The notes below the pieces were generated by a model. The model was not told where the DNA came from, did not search any database, and was given only the letters and a program-made list of their open reading frames with translations. The position numbers were made by a program, and so were the translations under genes. Positions 36,710 to 48,539 of a stretch of DNA of 64,000 nt are shown here, in pieces (the stretch's first letter is position 1; each line of letters opens with the position of its first letter). Source of the DNA: Haliotis asinina. Its lineage: Eukaryota > Mollusca > Gastropoda > Lepetellida > Haliotidae. The stretch lies in contig NC_090291.1 of the NCBI RefSeq assembly GCF_037392515.1, forward strand, positions 32,988,501 through 33,052,500, read 5' to 3'.

Positions 36710-36816
36710 TTAAGGATGAACAATGTTATTCTGGGATGTCAGGAAAGAACTAGGACATTAGCATCATTAAGTTTTTGCATATTATCATACACAGTTTTCA
36801 TGTGTGTACAGCTGTA

Positions 36817-39800
36817 TTAAGCTGTGATCTCAACAGAGTGCACGGTAACGTCATGTTTGATGACGATGGATTCAGGCTGTGCTCCTCTACGTCTCTCTTC
36901 AATCATGCATCGTCTTCTACCATCAACATCCAGCTGTAACAAACATAAGGTGTTTATTACTACTTTGGCAGTCGCAACGCATTCAGTATGTATAACCCTC
37001 CATATACTGGCTCTGTATACCATCCTTCCAAATACCGACTTCTATAGCCGCCCTGCATATTCACACTGTATACCCCTCCATATACTCATAGGTATCCCTA
37101 TCCCTTACCTACATCCACCCTCCATATACTGAATCCATATCACCCCGCAGAGATGTGTCGCTAACCGTCATACACCACGTGGGCAACACTTTTCACATAT
37201 AAATGTTATAGATGACTTAACCTTATCCGAATGACATAGTCCATATACCGTCCAAAGGTATATATCAAACCAGTTGAAATAACTCTGTATGCTCGTGATT
37301 TCGAACATTCGTCAAAACGCAACCTGTTCATGTCCTAATCTCTAACGATGTGCACGTTTTGCACGAAAATATCAGTGCAGTTGTGTGTGTAAGAGAGAGA
37401 ACCTGGGTGACAGTCGTCGGCAAACATTACTTGAAGGATCATGCTTTGTCCGACGAAGAATTAGTTCATACGTCTCAAGTCATAGAGTCCCAACTTGGTA
37501 TAGAGAACACTGCAACAGGTGAGCGTTTGATTGAAGCGAATGATGATGAAATTTCAAATCGTGCACTGGAGGTTATACTTAGAAATACTCAACGCCGAGA
37601 CAAATTCGAAGTCAACACTTTTCAAGCGTGGGCTATTGCTGTGCCTCTGAATCGTAGGTATCTGCACGAGGATACATCTGACCTGTACACAACGCGGTGA
37701 AAACAATATACCTCCATATAGTAATGTAGAGCTATGGAAAAAAAACTCAGCTTGTAACAAAGGCGATATCACACCCTAGTGGTATATCGACCTGTATAAC
37801 ATTACCCATATACTGTCCGGTATACCACCCTCGTCCTCCATATATTGACCTGTATACCATCTCCATTTTGTATTCCATCCTCCATATATTGACCTTTATA
37901 CTCGTCCACTTACTAATGTCTGCTCACGATCCTGGAGACCCACCCTTCCAAATTCACTCGGAATAGGTTTCATGTACTCACGCTGTATCTTCCATGCCTT
38001 AGGGTTATATAAATGATGCATTCTCTTCCAATATGCAATGTGTGATTCATCCACTTATGCTCTATGCCCCAAGTATTTCGGATAAACGTGTTGCAAACGA
38101 TACGATGGTCTTGTTCGTTGTATTTGAAGCGGAAATCGGCATAGAATACCTTGTCCTGGCCTTTGTTGACAGAGACATCAAATCTGAATTTAAAAAGAAA
38201 TGTTTAACAGAATAGGACAGTATTGGTGAAACAATTCAGTGAAAGAAATTAAAACATGATAGCAACACATGCACAGTTACGATAAAAACAACGGTAAATG
38301 TCACGTGGATATAATGCGAATATCAATCAATTTAGATGTATTTCAAGAGTGATCCTTGAATTATCTATTCATCATCGCGTATAATCTTTCCACTGCATCC
38401 ATCAAATGTTTTTGTTTCAATAGGTTATTTTAGATTTAATGATTTGAAATGAAACGGGGAAACAAGACCAAAAACTGGTTATCAACACTGAAACATTGTC
38501 ACCAAAGGCGCACAGAATTTGCAGTTTTTCCTCAGACAATGCTGTGCAATTACAAGGGGTTATAACTGAGTATTTACATTTTCGATAAAAAGATGCGTAG
38601 CTTTTATTTCATCCAGAGATTTCAAACTTGGTAATAATCTATACAGAAAGAACGTAATTACCTTAAAAATGTTAATAGTACAACACTGAAAAATTGACAG
38701 CACCTACATTTTACAAGCCACTAATTGCAACATTTCATATTATGAACCAATTTTGACAACGCTTGGGTTTACAAGAACAACCTATGACACATTTTAGTTT
38801 CACACAAACTACTTTTGACAAGACTTGGTTTCACAAATACACCAATGTGAAACCCGAAGTATCACACAAACCGACAATGAAAACACTAAGTATCACGCAC
38901 AAGTCTCATGACAACGATAATTTCATGCGAACCGCCGCTATGTAGCTGGAATATTGCTGAGTGCGACGTATAACTACTCACTCACTCATGCAAACCATTC
39001 CCGAGTATGTGTTTAGGATTCACAAGACTAAAATGAAGGCATTTTACAGAAACTGTGGAAATATGTGACCATGTCACTATTAAAGAAAATAACCCCTTGC
39101 TCGTGGTAAGAGCTTGTTTGTCAATTACACCATGCTTGTCACGAGAGACGTACGATGTTATAGTAGATTTTGGTACTGGGAAACAGACCTGTGAAGGTTC
39201 CGGGGTAGAATAGGCCTTCAGCAACCCACGCTTGCCATAACATGCGACTATGCGGGATCGGGTGGTCAGGCTCACTGACTTGGTTGACACATGTCATCGG
39301 TTCCCAGTTGCGCAGATCGATGCTCATGTTGTTGATCATTGGATTGTCTGGTCCAGACTCTTTTATTTACAGACGGGCGCCATATAGCTGGAATATTGCT
39401 GAGTGCGGCGTAAAACCAATCTCTCACTCACTCACTAGTGAGAAACATAATGATTGTGGTGAAGGATGAAGTAATATGCTCCTGGAACAGATATTTTTGA
39501 TTCTGGTCCACTCGATCATATATACAGATTGATTACCTTGAATAATTGTTTGGAGTTCCTCTTATGGTGACACTGAACTCTTCCCAAGAACCACATGGCA
39601 GGAACAAGGGGTAGTTCGTCCGCTAACAAAAGGAAGCGCATGGCTCAGTCAGTCAACTTTGAATTTAAAAGACTGTCAGTAATATTCAGCTCTGAATCAC
39701 GTAGGGATTTTCTCAGGCTTCAGGAGATACGCCATGATATAAGTTTAACGCTGCTCGAAGCACAGTTTAACCTAATAACTCGCTCAAATAGACTGTTATA

Positions 39801-42278
39801 TCATTAAAAAATGTAGGGGATGTTCCACATCGCGATGCCAATCTCAATGCATATGAGACAAAATGATACATGTCCATGCTTATGAAACATTTCCAAAGGA
39901 GTACTGTTATTTTTCATATTTTCCCTTAATTTCGCTTAATCGTTTGCATTTTACCAATCTTGTAAATACAAAATCCTCCATCTTCTTAATGGTGTATGAT
40001 AGGGTGGATGACATGAATAGTCCGGATACACCACCCACAGACTGACATACTTGTCTAACACTTGAACTTACAGGGCTAATCCACTTGAAGCGTAGACGCA
40101 TATCAGTGCAGTTTTTCTCATTTAAACACGAGTATGTAGAAACATGAGTATTCGACACATGTCTCCTTGGACCCATCACACCAGGCTGCTTAGCACAAAC
40201 TCGAGAGTCTGTGGAAATAATCAGTCAATGACAAGAATCCAGATATCTTTCATATAAGGCACTAGCACGGCAGCAAGACAGTATCGCGTCTTCTTTAAAA
40301 TGGCAAAGAAATTTAAAGAACAGTCCAAACATTTTTACAAAATGCACACATTGTTTTGGCTACACTCTTTTCAATCTTAATTTGATAAAAACATGTACAA
40401 TATTTCCCGTGAATGTAGTAGCCGATTCAAGGCACATGGTCGCCGCGGTACACTTTCTGAACAAAATGCACACATTTTAAAACTTGAGTCTGAATAACTA
40501 ACGTCTTGTCAGGAATTGTAACATGAAATGTACCAAGTAGAAGCTGTCTTAACCGGCACTCATTGGGACTGAAGAAATAATCCAGTTTAGACCACAACGT
40601 GTCTGATTGTAGAACTGATGATCAAGCAACTGATGATCAGTGATGAAGCAACAGACGGGACTGAGATTTTATGCTGGTGTTGACTCGTCGCCGGACTGGA
40701 CAGATGCCGCTTTGGCAGCTTCCACTGTATGACATGTTGCGAACTATTGTGATAAAAGTACCTTCATAGAAAAGTGTTCGTTTTCGTATGGTATCCCCAA
40801 ACAGAAGGAAAGCATATATTTAGAAGGAAACATTGTTCTCCTGAACGAAGTCAGCTGTCAATGAAGCCCAGGGACCTGTTCCACCATGCTATCTTAGCGC
40901 ATCGATGATCGTATGTCTATGTTAAAAGTGCTGGAGTTAAATCACCTGCACCTGGAACTGATCCCAGGCCAGGCAGTATTCACATGTACGTATGTACATA
41001 CGTTAAGTGTCATCATCTCACACGTTCCACCTTTCTATGTTTTACTATGGTTTCTTATGTGCTTATGTCTGCTACTGATTTCCCATAGACATTGACATAC
41101 AAAGTTCTGAAAACATGAAGTTCCGTTACAATTATTCATGAGCCTACAGGCCTATTGCTAACTGAATTAAAAATAACTGATAACTCGGACCCTCCAGACT
41201 TCATATTCTCACGGTCGTCAATGACTTATCTAACATTGTTGTGCGGAAGTGGAATTGGTCATTTGAATACTTCGAGTTGTCCATGATTCTTTACAACCGA
41301 AAAAAATATCAATAAAGGGAAAGCTTATCTTCAGTGTGAAACACGTAACACAGAGGAGTCACATGGTTGAACACCAACACCTATCGGTGTTCAAAGAACT
41401 TCAGAGCGTGTTACTTACTCAAACTCATTTATGTTACCTGACACATGTGGGTGGCGTCGAAATGCTTGACATCTGAGGCCAAGGTCGAGTGAACATGTGT
41501 CATCGTGGCACTTGCACTAGGAAGAGAACATCATATGTTCATCAAGATTTGACTATCATATAGTCGTGAGTTCATCTGGGAGCCGAACTGATTTAAGGTC
41601 GGAACATGTGAGCCAACGCCCGCACATTCAAGAAATTTTCCTCATTCTATCACACAAAGTTAACTCTTATTATTTCTATATTCGTGTCTGATATTGTGTA
41701 GGAATTGGTTCCACCATTTGTTACAATGACCCTAATATAACGATGTGAATGAAATAGTTCCCCGAATGATAGACAATAATACTGTTTATAATATCCAAAG
41801 ACACTCATCACATTCTCTTTCTTTGAATGACGTTCATATAGCGTTATTTGGTTTGTTTATTGCATACAGCAGTCTTTCGATGTAGAAATATACTATTTAT
41901 GAACTTAAACGCTATATTATCAACTCACCAAATTAGAATTCTGATCTGGCAATTGAAACAATAAGCTTAAAAAATCTTATTCCATGCATATGCAAGAAGA
42001 CCTACCTTAGCGTTGGCCAGATCCTTATTCCCAGTAATGGTGTTCCTGAGAAGACAAGTGCGAGTCTGAAGATCGTAATTGAAAGAGACGCAGCCTTCAA
42101 TCAAGACACAGGCTGCTGCACAAATGCGCGAAGAAGGCTTAAAGGACTTCATGCCACGATGGTTTTCCACACTATCAAGAACCAGCCTTGCATCTTCAAA
42201 GGCACCATTACAGTCAGCGAGCTGAATGTGCACCCATATAAATAAACAAACTTTACCACCAACACGGAAGCTTTTCAT
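36817..42278 (-). CDS. Locus B: secreted PAN/apple-galectin-like protein, 6 exons
   Basis: Exons on the minus strand: 42006-42278, 41438-41516, 40072-40208, 39537-39622, 37982-38183 and 36817-36933. Phases match locus A, all borders are GT-AG, and every exon is open. Product 297 aa. The start MKSFRVGGKV matches locus A; an in-frame upstream ATG (42362) is not conserved. Exon 1 is about 80% identical to A, with all PAN cysteines kept. Exon 2 is one codon shorter. Exon 3 has 45 full codons and lacks the VCQCTGTW stretch of A and C. The galectin-like part keeps R, N, W and E at the sugar-binding positions (FYADFRF, IVCNT, TWGIE). Introns are smaller than in A. Likely a functional paralog of A with a changed middle region. 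Confidence 0.82.
36985..37135. repeat. 28-bp minisatellite remnants in intron 5 of locus B
   Basis: A few decayed units (CTCCATATACTGGCTCTGTA and similar), with more at about 37790-37900. Same family as in loci A, C and D, but not expanded. Confidence 0.7.
37350..37700 (+). CDS. Unrecognised 116-aa reading frame, antisense in intron 5 of locus B
   Basis: An open plus-strand frame of 116 codons with balanced amino-acid composition, rich in Glu, Asp, Arg and Val, with no repeats, transmembrane segment or cysteine pattern. The local base composition is less AT-rich than the flanks, which hints at past or present coding. It has no counterpart in intron 5 of A or C, so it arrived after the gene duplication. 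I do not recognise a family; it may be a fragment of a mobile element. Confidence 0.3.
   Translation: MHVLHENISAVVCVRERTWVTVVGKHYLKDHALSDEELVHTSQVIESQLGIENTATGERLIEANDDEISNRALEVILRNTQRRDKFEVNTFQAWAIAVPLNRRYLHEDTSDLYTTR
38700..38930. repeat. Degenerate ~30-bp repeat in intron 4 of locus B
   Basis: Recurring CACCAATGACAAC and TTTCACACAAACTAC motifs. The same motifs are repeated in intron 4 of locus C (59860-60345), so the repeat predates their divergence. Confidence 0.6.
38935..38992 (+). repeat. SINE 3' tail only
   Basis: AGCTGGAATATTGCTGAGTG followed by a CTCACTCACTC run; the head is absent. Confidence 0.75.
39187..39436 (+). mobile_element. SINE (type A) in intron 4 of locus B
   Basis: Near full-length copy from ACCTGTGAAGG to (CTCA)n. 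The flanks suggest an imperfect target duplication (GGGAAACA left, GAGAAACA right). Confidence 0.9.
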
Positions 42279-43655
42279 TTCTACGAATGCCAGTAGGAAC
42301 TTCTCTATAGCTTTAACCAAAGCCATGTGTTCATCCTTGTTCACTAATCGGAAAAAGGTCATGGTTCAAGGAAGTATTTAATGTGTCTGTATCAGATTCC
42401 TTGACCTGACATCAAGTCATTGAAGCATTCTTGAGATGAATATTTGTTAAGAATAAAAATCAGATTTTTAATAAATTACATTTCAAGATCCCGAATGCCA
42501 GTAATCACCCAGTTATAAAAATAACGGCTTATCGATTTTATATTCCATGTCTGTAATGTTCATTCAACGTTTTTAAGCCATGGAAAAGATTGTGCATTGC
42601 TCATAATGCAACAAACTGGCCAAATACTCTCCAATTCAGATTATCAGAATAAGACTGGAATTTCGTTGCAAATGAATTTATGTCCCTGGACCCATGATTT
42701 AAGTGAATTAATTGTCTGAGATTAACTCTTTGGCATTAACTGATGAAGCGTTGGAAAAAATTGATTCACTGAATTTTGTTAGTGTTCTAGGCTGAAGCAT
42801 TTTGCAGTCTCGAAAAGGCCAAAAACATGGGCTCTATTTCTGTGTTATTTATTTCTTTATTTGGTGATGCAAGAATGCATCTTGAATCAAGGTGAGAGAA
42901 TCGTTCCTGTAGACTTAATGGCTATACTGTATCACACTACAAGAGCAGTAGGTCTTGATCAATACTTTGATTAACTGTTCCCACTGCTCACAAGAGATTC
43001 CTGGAGAGATACTGTCATCAAACAAGGTAAATGTCCTGCAATGTTTTGGCAGTGGCCTGTCGATGGAGTAGCCGAAAGCCTCAGATGTAGATAACTTGAT
43101 AACTTAGTCCCTGCAGACAACTATGGTGGATACAAAGAACTGAAATTTGAAAAATGTTCACAGACTGATACCATCAGCACCGGTCCAACTCGTGTTGTCG
43201 CCATTATCAATTAAAATTACTTTCTACAACCATCAGTTGAAAGTTTGAAATACAAGTTTATTGTGAAGTTCGGCCATCTCACCATGCAATCTTGCTGTCA
43301 TTACTTCATATGGCCTCAGTTTGAGAAGGATCCCAGTCATCATTGCGGCTTAAAAAACACCATTTGCTGCCCTTCTGGAATCTAACGACGAGTTTGGTCT
43401 GACATCTGGTCTCCCTCAAGAAGTCCTCGTCAAGTTACAGACGGAAGAATCTCTTGAGTCTCTTCTGAATCCATCAACCGACAACGAAGATGCCCCCAGC
43501 AGTTCATGATGTGACAAAACAGATTGACGAACAAATCCAACACGTCATGTACGTTGATCAAACTGGCCATGTGTCTCGATTAATAATGTGATGTGACCAG
43601 TCCTTTCAGTTACCTCCAAGACATGTATGTTGTATTCCGGTTCCATTCGTGATCA
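42279..43655. other. 5' flank of locus B and intergenic DNA
   Basis: The first 300 bp aligns with the 5' flank of locus A. Beyond this no gene is recognised. 43370-43510 holds a plus-strand stop-to-stop frame of about 50 codons ending in 'NEDAPSSS' that has coding-like composition but no identifiable family. Confidence 0.4.
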
Positions 43656-43814
43656 GGGGCTCCTTTCATGAAGCAACCTTTACTAAGGTTAACCTTAACT
43701 CCCATTCTTTAACATTGTACTAAGGTTACCTTAGACTTTGGTAACCTTAGTGCAGTGTTAATGGATGGGAGATAAGGTTAACCTTAGTTAGGGTGGCTTT
43801 GTGAAAGGAGCCCC
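43656..43814. mobile_element. Palindromic foldback MITE
   Basis: An almost complete 159-bp palindrome. GGGGCTCCTTTCATGAAGC at the left end pairs with GCTTTGTGAAAGGAGCCCC at the right, and internal AAGGTTAACCTTA and CTAAGGTTACC blocks pair around a centre near 43738. No coding capacity. Confidence 0.85.
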
Positions 43815-44684
43815 AGATCTTGATTTTAGAAAATGTATAAAATGAATCAGTGTATAGTTATTATAATTATTATTATATTCATATAGCTTAACTATTGCTT
43901 GCTCAAGGCAACTGGGTATTTATTTGTTTCCCTCGATCATTGGATGTCATGGATGTTCCCTGATCCTGGGGATCATTAAATTCTTGCTTCCACCAAGCGC
44001 ACCGAGTTTTATTGTCCTTGATGGAATCAGTGAAAATGCATAATCACTGGAAAAAACCCAGTAAATATACTGGGTAAATTTACTGTGACACTGGAGCTCT
44101 CTCCTCGTGTACCTACTTCACATTAGTCGACAGGATGAAGTCCACGGTCCTGATGGTAAAGATAATAAGAAGTTTAATGTTTGAAATAAGTGATGTTAAT
44201 TGATATACTTGCCTTTATGGTCCTCTGTCGTAACTCCCTCCTTGGTCCACTTCTGTCCATGGAGCGTCTTCTTGGCAGTCGTCACTGCCTCTGGGGGACT
44301 TCAAGGTCCATTTCTGTCCCCAGGATGATGATATCCACGGTCCTAATTGTATAAATAAAGATTACTACATAGGTAATGAATGCCAAAAGTATGTATATAT
44401 GCGGAATTGTGGAATAATTTGTATCCTGAAATGAACGTTGTAAGGTGCACATGACGCCATGGTGAACCACATAAGATTGAAACACTTGCCTCCCTGGTCC
44501 TCTGTCTGCTTTGTGGCAGTCGTCCTCCCTCTCTCCCTCCTTTGCACACTTCTGTCCATGGAGCGTCTTCTTTGCAGTCGTCACTGCCTCTGACTTCACG
44601 GTCCATTTCTGCCCCCAGGATGATGTCCACAGTGCTAATCGTATAAAAAAGGAATAAATTAATATTTCAAATCATTGATGATCC
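43815..44684. other. Intergenic with a diverged duplication
   Basis: Around 44209-44340 and 44484-44640 the same segment appears twice (GGTCCTCTGTC, CTTCTGTCCATGGAGCGTC, GCAGTCGTCACTGCCTCTG, CCAGGATGATG). A third short trace lies near 44132. Minus-strand frames 44282-44630 follow this duplication and are not supported as exons. Confidence 0.5.
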
Positions 44685-46190
44685 ATGTGTGGCACTACCT
44701 CTACCACTATTCTGCAGTTGACACATGAAAATATAATACATGTATATCATTCTGCCATGTGTGGTGCTACTTCTACCACTATAACAAAATTATTACATAA
44801 AACTCTAATGCATGTCTACCATTCTGCCATGTGTGGCACTACCTCTACCACTATTCTGCAGTTGACACATGAAAATATAATACATGTATACCATTCTGCC
44901 ATGCGTGGTGCTACTTCTATCACTATTCTGCAGTTAACACAAGAAAATATAATACATGTATAACATTGTCCAACCACTATACCACAGTTATTACATAAAA
45001 CTCTTATGCATGTCTACCATTCTGCAATCTGTGGTGCTACTTCTGCCACTATTCTGCAGTTATTACATATGACTCTAATGTATGTCTCGAATAATCCCTT
45101 GTGTGGCCCTGCTTCTACCACTTTGCGACAGTTATTACATAACATTATAATGCATGTCTACCATTTTTCATGTGTGGTGCTACTTCTGTCACTATTCTGC
45201 AATTGACGCATGAGAATATACTACATGTACAGCCACACAGGGCAGAATGGTATACCACTAATCTGCAGTTATTACATAAAACTATAATGCATTTCTACCA
45301 TCCTGCAATGTGTGGAGAGACTTCCACCACTTTACCACAGTTATTACATGACACATGAAAATATAATACATATATACCAGTCTGTAATGTGTGGTGCTAC
45401 TTCTACCACATTGCCACAGTTATTACATAAAGCTCTAATGCGTGTCTACCATTCTGCAATGTGTGACCCTTCTACCACTATACCACAGGTATTACATAAA
45501 ACTCTAATGCATGTCTACCATTCTGCCATTCGTGGTGCTACTTCTACCATTATTCTGCAGTTGACACATGAAAATATATATGTATACCATTCTGCCATAT
45601 GTGGTGCTTCTTCTATAACTTTACGATAGCTATTACAAAAAACTCTAAAGCATGTCTACCTTTCTGCCATGTTGCCAGGGGTTGAATAGGCCTTCAGCAA
45701 CCCATGCTTGCCATAAAAGGCGACTCAGCTTCTCATAAGAGGCGACTAACGGGATCGGGTGGTCAGACTCGCTGACTTGGTTGACACATGTCATCGGTTC
45801 CCAATTGTGCAGATCGATGCTCATGTTGTTGGTCACTGGATTGTCTGGTCCAGACTCAATTATTTACAGACGGGCGCCATATAGCTGGAATATTGCTGAG
45901 TGCGGTGTAAAACTAAACTCACTCACCCCATGTTGCCATGTGTGGCTCTATTTCTACCACTTTAAAACCGTTATTACATAAAATTCTAATCCATGTCTAC
46001 CATTCTGCCATGTGTGGTGCTACTTCTACCACTATTCTGCAGTTAACACAGTTAAATATAATACATGTATACCATTCTGCCATGTGTGGTGCTACTTCTG
46101 TCACTATACCACAGTTATTACATAAAAGTCTAATGCATGTCTACCATTCTGCCATGTGTCGGGAGACTTCTACCACTATAGCACTGTTAT
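44685..46190. repeat. 72-bp tandem repeat array
   Basis: About 17 units of 72 bp starting ATGTGTGGTGCTACTTCTAC. Two unit types differ in the second half (TTGACACATGAAAATATAAT versus TTATTACATAAAACTCTAAT) and often alternate. A SINE at 45678-45927 interrupts the array. Because 72 is a multiple of three, long frames of repeated 24-residue units stay open (for example 44685-44963); this is arithmetic and not evidence of a gene. Confidence 0.95.
45678..45927 (+). mobile_element. SINE (type A, 5' truncated) inside the 72-bp array
   Basis: Begins at GGGGTTGAATAGGCC, lacking the first bases of the family, and ends in CTCACTCACC. Flanked by an 11-bp duplication, CCATGTTGCCA, at 45667-45677 and 45928-45938. 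Confidence 0.92.
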
Positions 46191-46699
46191 TACCAAAAAA
46201 ACACAAACAATCTTCTAACCCGTTTACACAGACAAAATGTACATACACATATGTATATCCTATGAAAAAAACACTCGGCCTTTACCTCTGTCATGTATAC
46301 AAGTAAGTTGAATAAACACTACCTTACAACATAATACACTAACAAAATGATTCGTATATATAACAATGCTTAAAATACATAAAGACCAACCTAAGATTCC
46401 AGATGTCGGGTGGGCAGTCAGTGTGCACCTTACACCTCCTGCCAGCGTTTCATCCAGCCCAAATCCTCCCAGAGGCCCTGTAGGAAATGAAATGCATCTT
46501 CGGTTTTGCTTGGGCTATCTTTGAAATGCATTGTGTACAGCCTTGTGCAGACTGGGAGCACTGTGTTCAACCTCTTGTATTATCCTTCTTAAGTTTTCCC
46601 ATGCCAATACATAGTTTTGTTTAAATGGGCTGTTCTGTTTTTGTGAAATAACCCAGATAGAATAAAGACGGCTCTTGTGTGTAAACCAATAAAACAAGG

Positions 46700-47960
46700 G
46701 GGTTAAGGAATGATGAACACATTTGCAAATGTCAAAGTGATCAAGCTTGTGTGGATTAGAAAACTCATAAACTCTGATTCATGCTGGAGAAGCATATTTG
46801 GAACAATATGGTACAAAATGGATGATTTCTCAAATGTGAGTACTGATTTCATTAAAACATTGGAAATCTATTTTGGAAAGAGTGTCTCTAGTACTTCAAT
46901 GAGTTTGGCATGAAAATTTCTGTAGAATCTTGTAAGTTACTTGTTTGATGGGCATTCTAGAAGTTGGTGAATCAAAAAAGAAACATACAGCTTTATGGAT
47001 TACGTCTTGGTTATTACGGTGAGCGAAGTTTCGATGTAGATTCTTACATAGGTTTCAAGTTAAGTGTGAATTCAACCAAATAGTGAGAAGCTTATATACA
47101 TGATATGTTGTGACTAACAGCGGATTAACATTACAACAGCATGTAATAGAGTAAACATGTGGTGCGTAATTGGAGGAGGCCAGTGTGGAACTAAGACAGC
47201 AAAGAGCACTAGTGATGACACCAATGACGAGTGGGACTAACTAGTAATAACAAACAGACACAATGCTTAGATAGTCTTAGATGGTCTGATTAGCTCTTCA
47301 TAGTCTCTTTGTATATAGTATCCTTGGTCACTGTTGATAATAGGTTTGTGCTGGCGGATTTCGATGGTGCTGGCTTTTGGTTGACCGGAATTCGTCAAAC
47401 TTGATTCGATGAGTGGGGAATTTTTGTTGATGGTCTGAGATGGCTGATTTGCTGTCTGCAAATGTTGTCTGCTAAACATAGACTATCTAAGCATTGGCAA
47501 AATGGCAAAACCCGATGTTGAATGGGTAAAATCTATGAAAATAAAACTTTCAGGCCACAGAAGAAACAAAACTCAGGTGGTTCCAGTACAGATTGTGTCA
47601 TAATTTTCTTTCCTCCAATTCCTTCTACTATCAAATAATACGAACAGACTATAATCTGTACACGTTCCGTTCTTCATGTGAAGAAACTATAATTCAGTTG
47701 TTTTGGCAGGGTCTGTTTGTAGATATATTTTGGAATAACTTCCATGGATGGTTGACACAGAAATGTGACCATATATTGAATCTGAAGCTCTGCTGAAGTT
47801 ATCTGTCAAACACTGTTACAGATATTTTTGTTTTTGAGCTCTTACTATTATTGGCTAAATTCGTATGTTTGGGGGTAAAACCACACATTGATCGTTTTAA
47901 AAAGGAAGGTGAACTGAGGAATTCTATTGAGAAAATTAGTTTCTAAAACAGAAATATACT
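46700..47960 (+). pseudogene. L1-like LINE, C-terminal relic
   Basis: Two plus-strand pieces match the end of an L1-type ORF2. 46710-46913 includes 'KVIKLVWIRKLINSDSCWRS'. 47590-47960 includes 'WFQYRLCHNFLSSNSFYY', then 'EETIIQLFWQ' and 'FWNNFHGWL', the Cys/His-type C-terminal region with its first cysteines lost. Stops and frame changes interrupt it. About 0.5 kb of unrelated DNA, including an inverted Penelope piece, sits between the two pieces. Confidence 0.65.
47261..47496 (-). mobile_element. Penelope-like C-terminal fragment bounded by 17-bp inverted repeats
   Basis: The minus-strand frame within encodes 'STIEIRQHKPIINSDQGYY' and onward, resembling the end of a Penelope-like GIY-YIG domain (compare 'EAINIRRLEPQINRDQG' at 31.2 kb). 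It is bounded by a perfect inverted repeat, CAATGCTTAGATAGTCT at 47261-47277 and its complement at 47480-47496. The unit is only 236 bp and lies antisense within the LINE relic. Confidence 0.6.
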
Positions 47961-48071
47961 TGATAAATTTAATAAAGAGAGGGTATTCTGCCATCCACTT
48001 TCTGGTTAGTCTCACTTAACTATAAATAAGAAGCAGTCAGATGGTAAACACTTGCAACAGTATTATTAAGA

Positions 48072-48110
48072 TTGGTTGGTTGGTTGGTTGGTTGGTTGGT
48101 TGGTTGGTTG
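48072..48110. repeat. (TTGG)n microsatellite
   Basis: Nine to ten perfect TTGG tetramers. Confidence 0.95.
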
Positions 48111-48199
48111 ATCTATCTATTTGTTGTGAATTGTTATCCAACAGCATGTAATGCGGGTGGATATAGTCGTCACCTCGTTTGTCTGTCTGTCCGTAATCA

Positions 48200-48530
48200 T
48201 TTGGTTTTTAGAGCATAAACTCAAAAACTGTTAAATAACTTCCAACCAAAATGGTACATGTATCAAACTGGAACTAAGTGGTGTCTTTTGCTATTTGCAG
48301 AATTTTGTCACATTTACTTTTCTTGGTTTCTGTGGAAATGTTTCAGACTTAGTCTTAAGGGGGAGAGATGGGTTTTGTTTCCAAAGCACAACTCGAAAAC
48401 CATTCTTTCAACAGAACTTGGCAGATTTATGAGGCACATCTTGAAGTGGTGCCTTTTACAGATTTTATATTTATATTTTCATGATTTCCATGGAAATGAT
48501 TTGAGCTGGACTTCAACCTTAATTGATATG
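48200..48530. repeat. Diverged two-copy tandem duplication
   Basis: An approximately 150-bp segment occurs twice: AGTGGTGTCTTTTGCTATTT, TTTCTGTGGAAATG at 48280-48350, then AAGTGGTGCCTTTTACAGAT, TTTCCATGGAAATG at 48440-48510. It follows the TTGG microsatellite, as in a common invertebrate repeat. Confidence 0.55.
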
Positions 48531-48539
48531 ATATGATAT

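Noticed and set aside
42279..42362. Upstream ATG giving locus B a 28-residue N-terminal extension
   Set aside because: Locus A has no matching extension, while the MKSF start followed by a signal peptide is conserved in both.
44685..46306. Plus-strand frames with a repeated 24-residue unit (HVYHSAMCGATSTT)
   Set aside because: The 72-bp period is a multiple of three, so frames stay open by arithmetic. The SINE insertion and indels break them and nothing suggests a gene.
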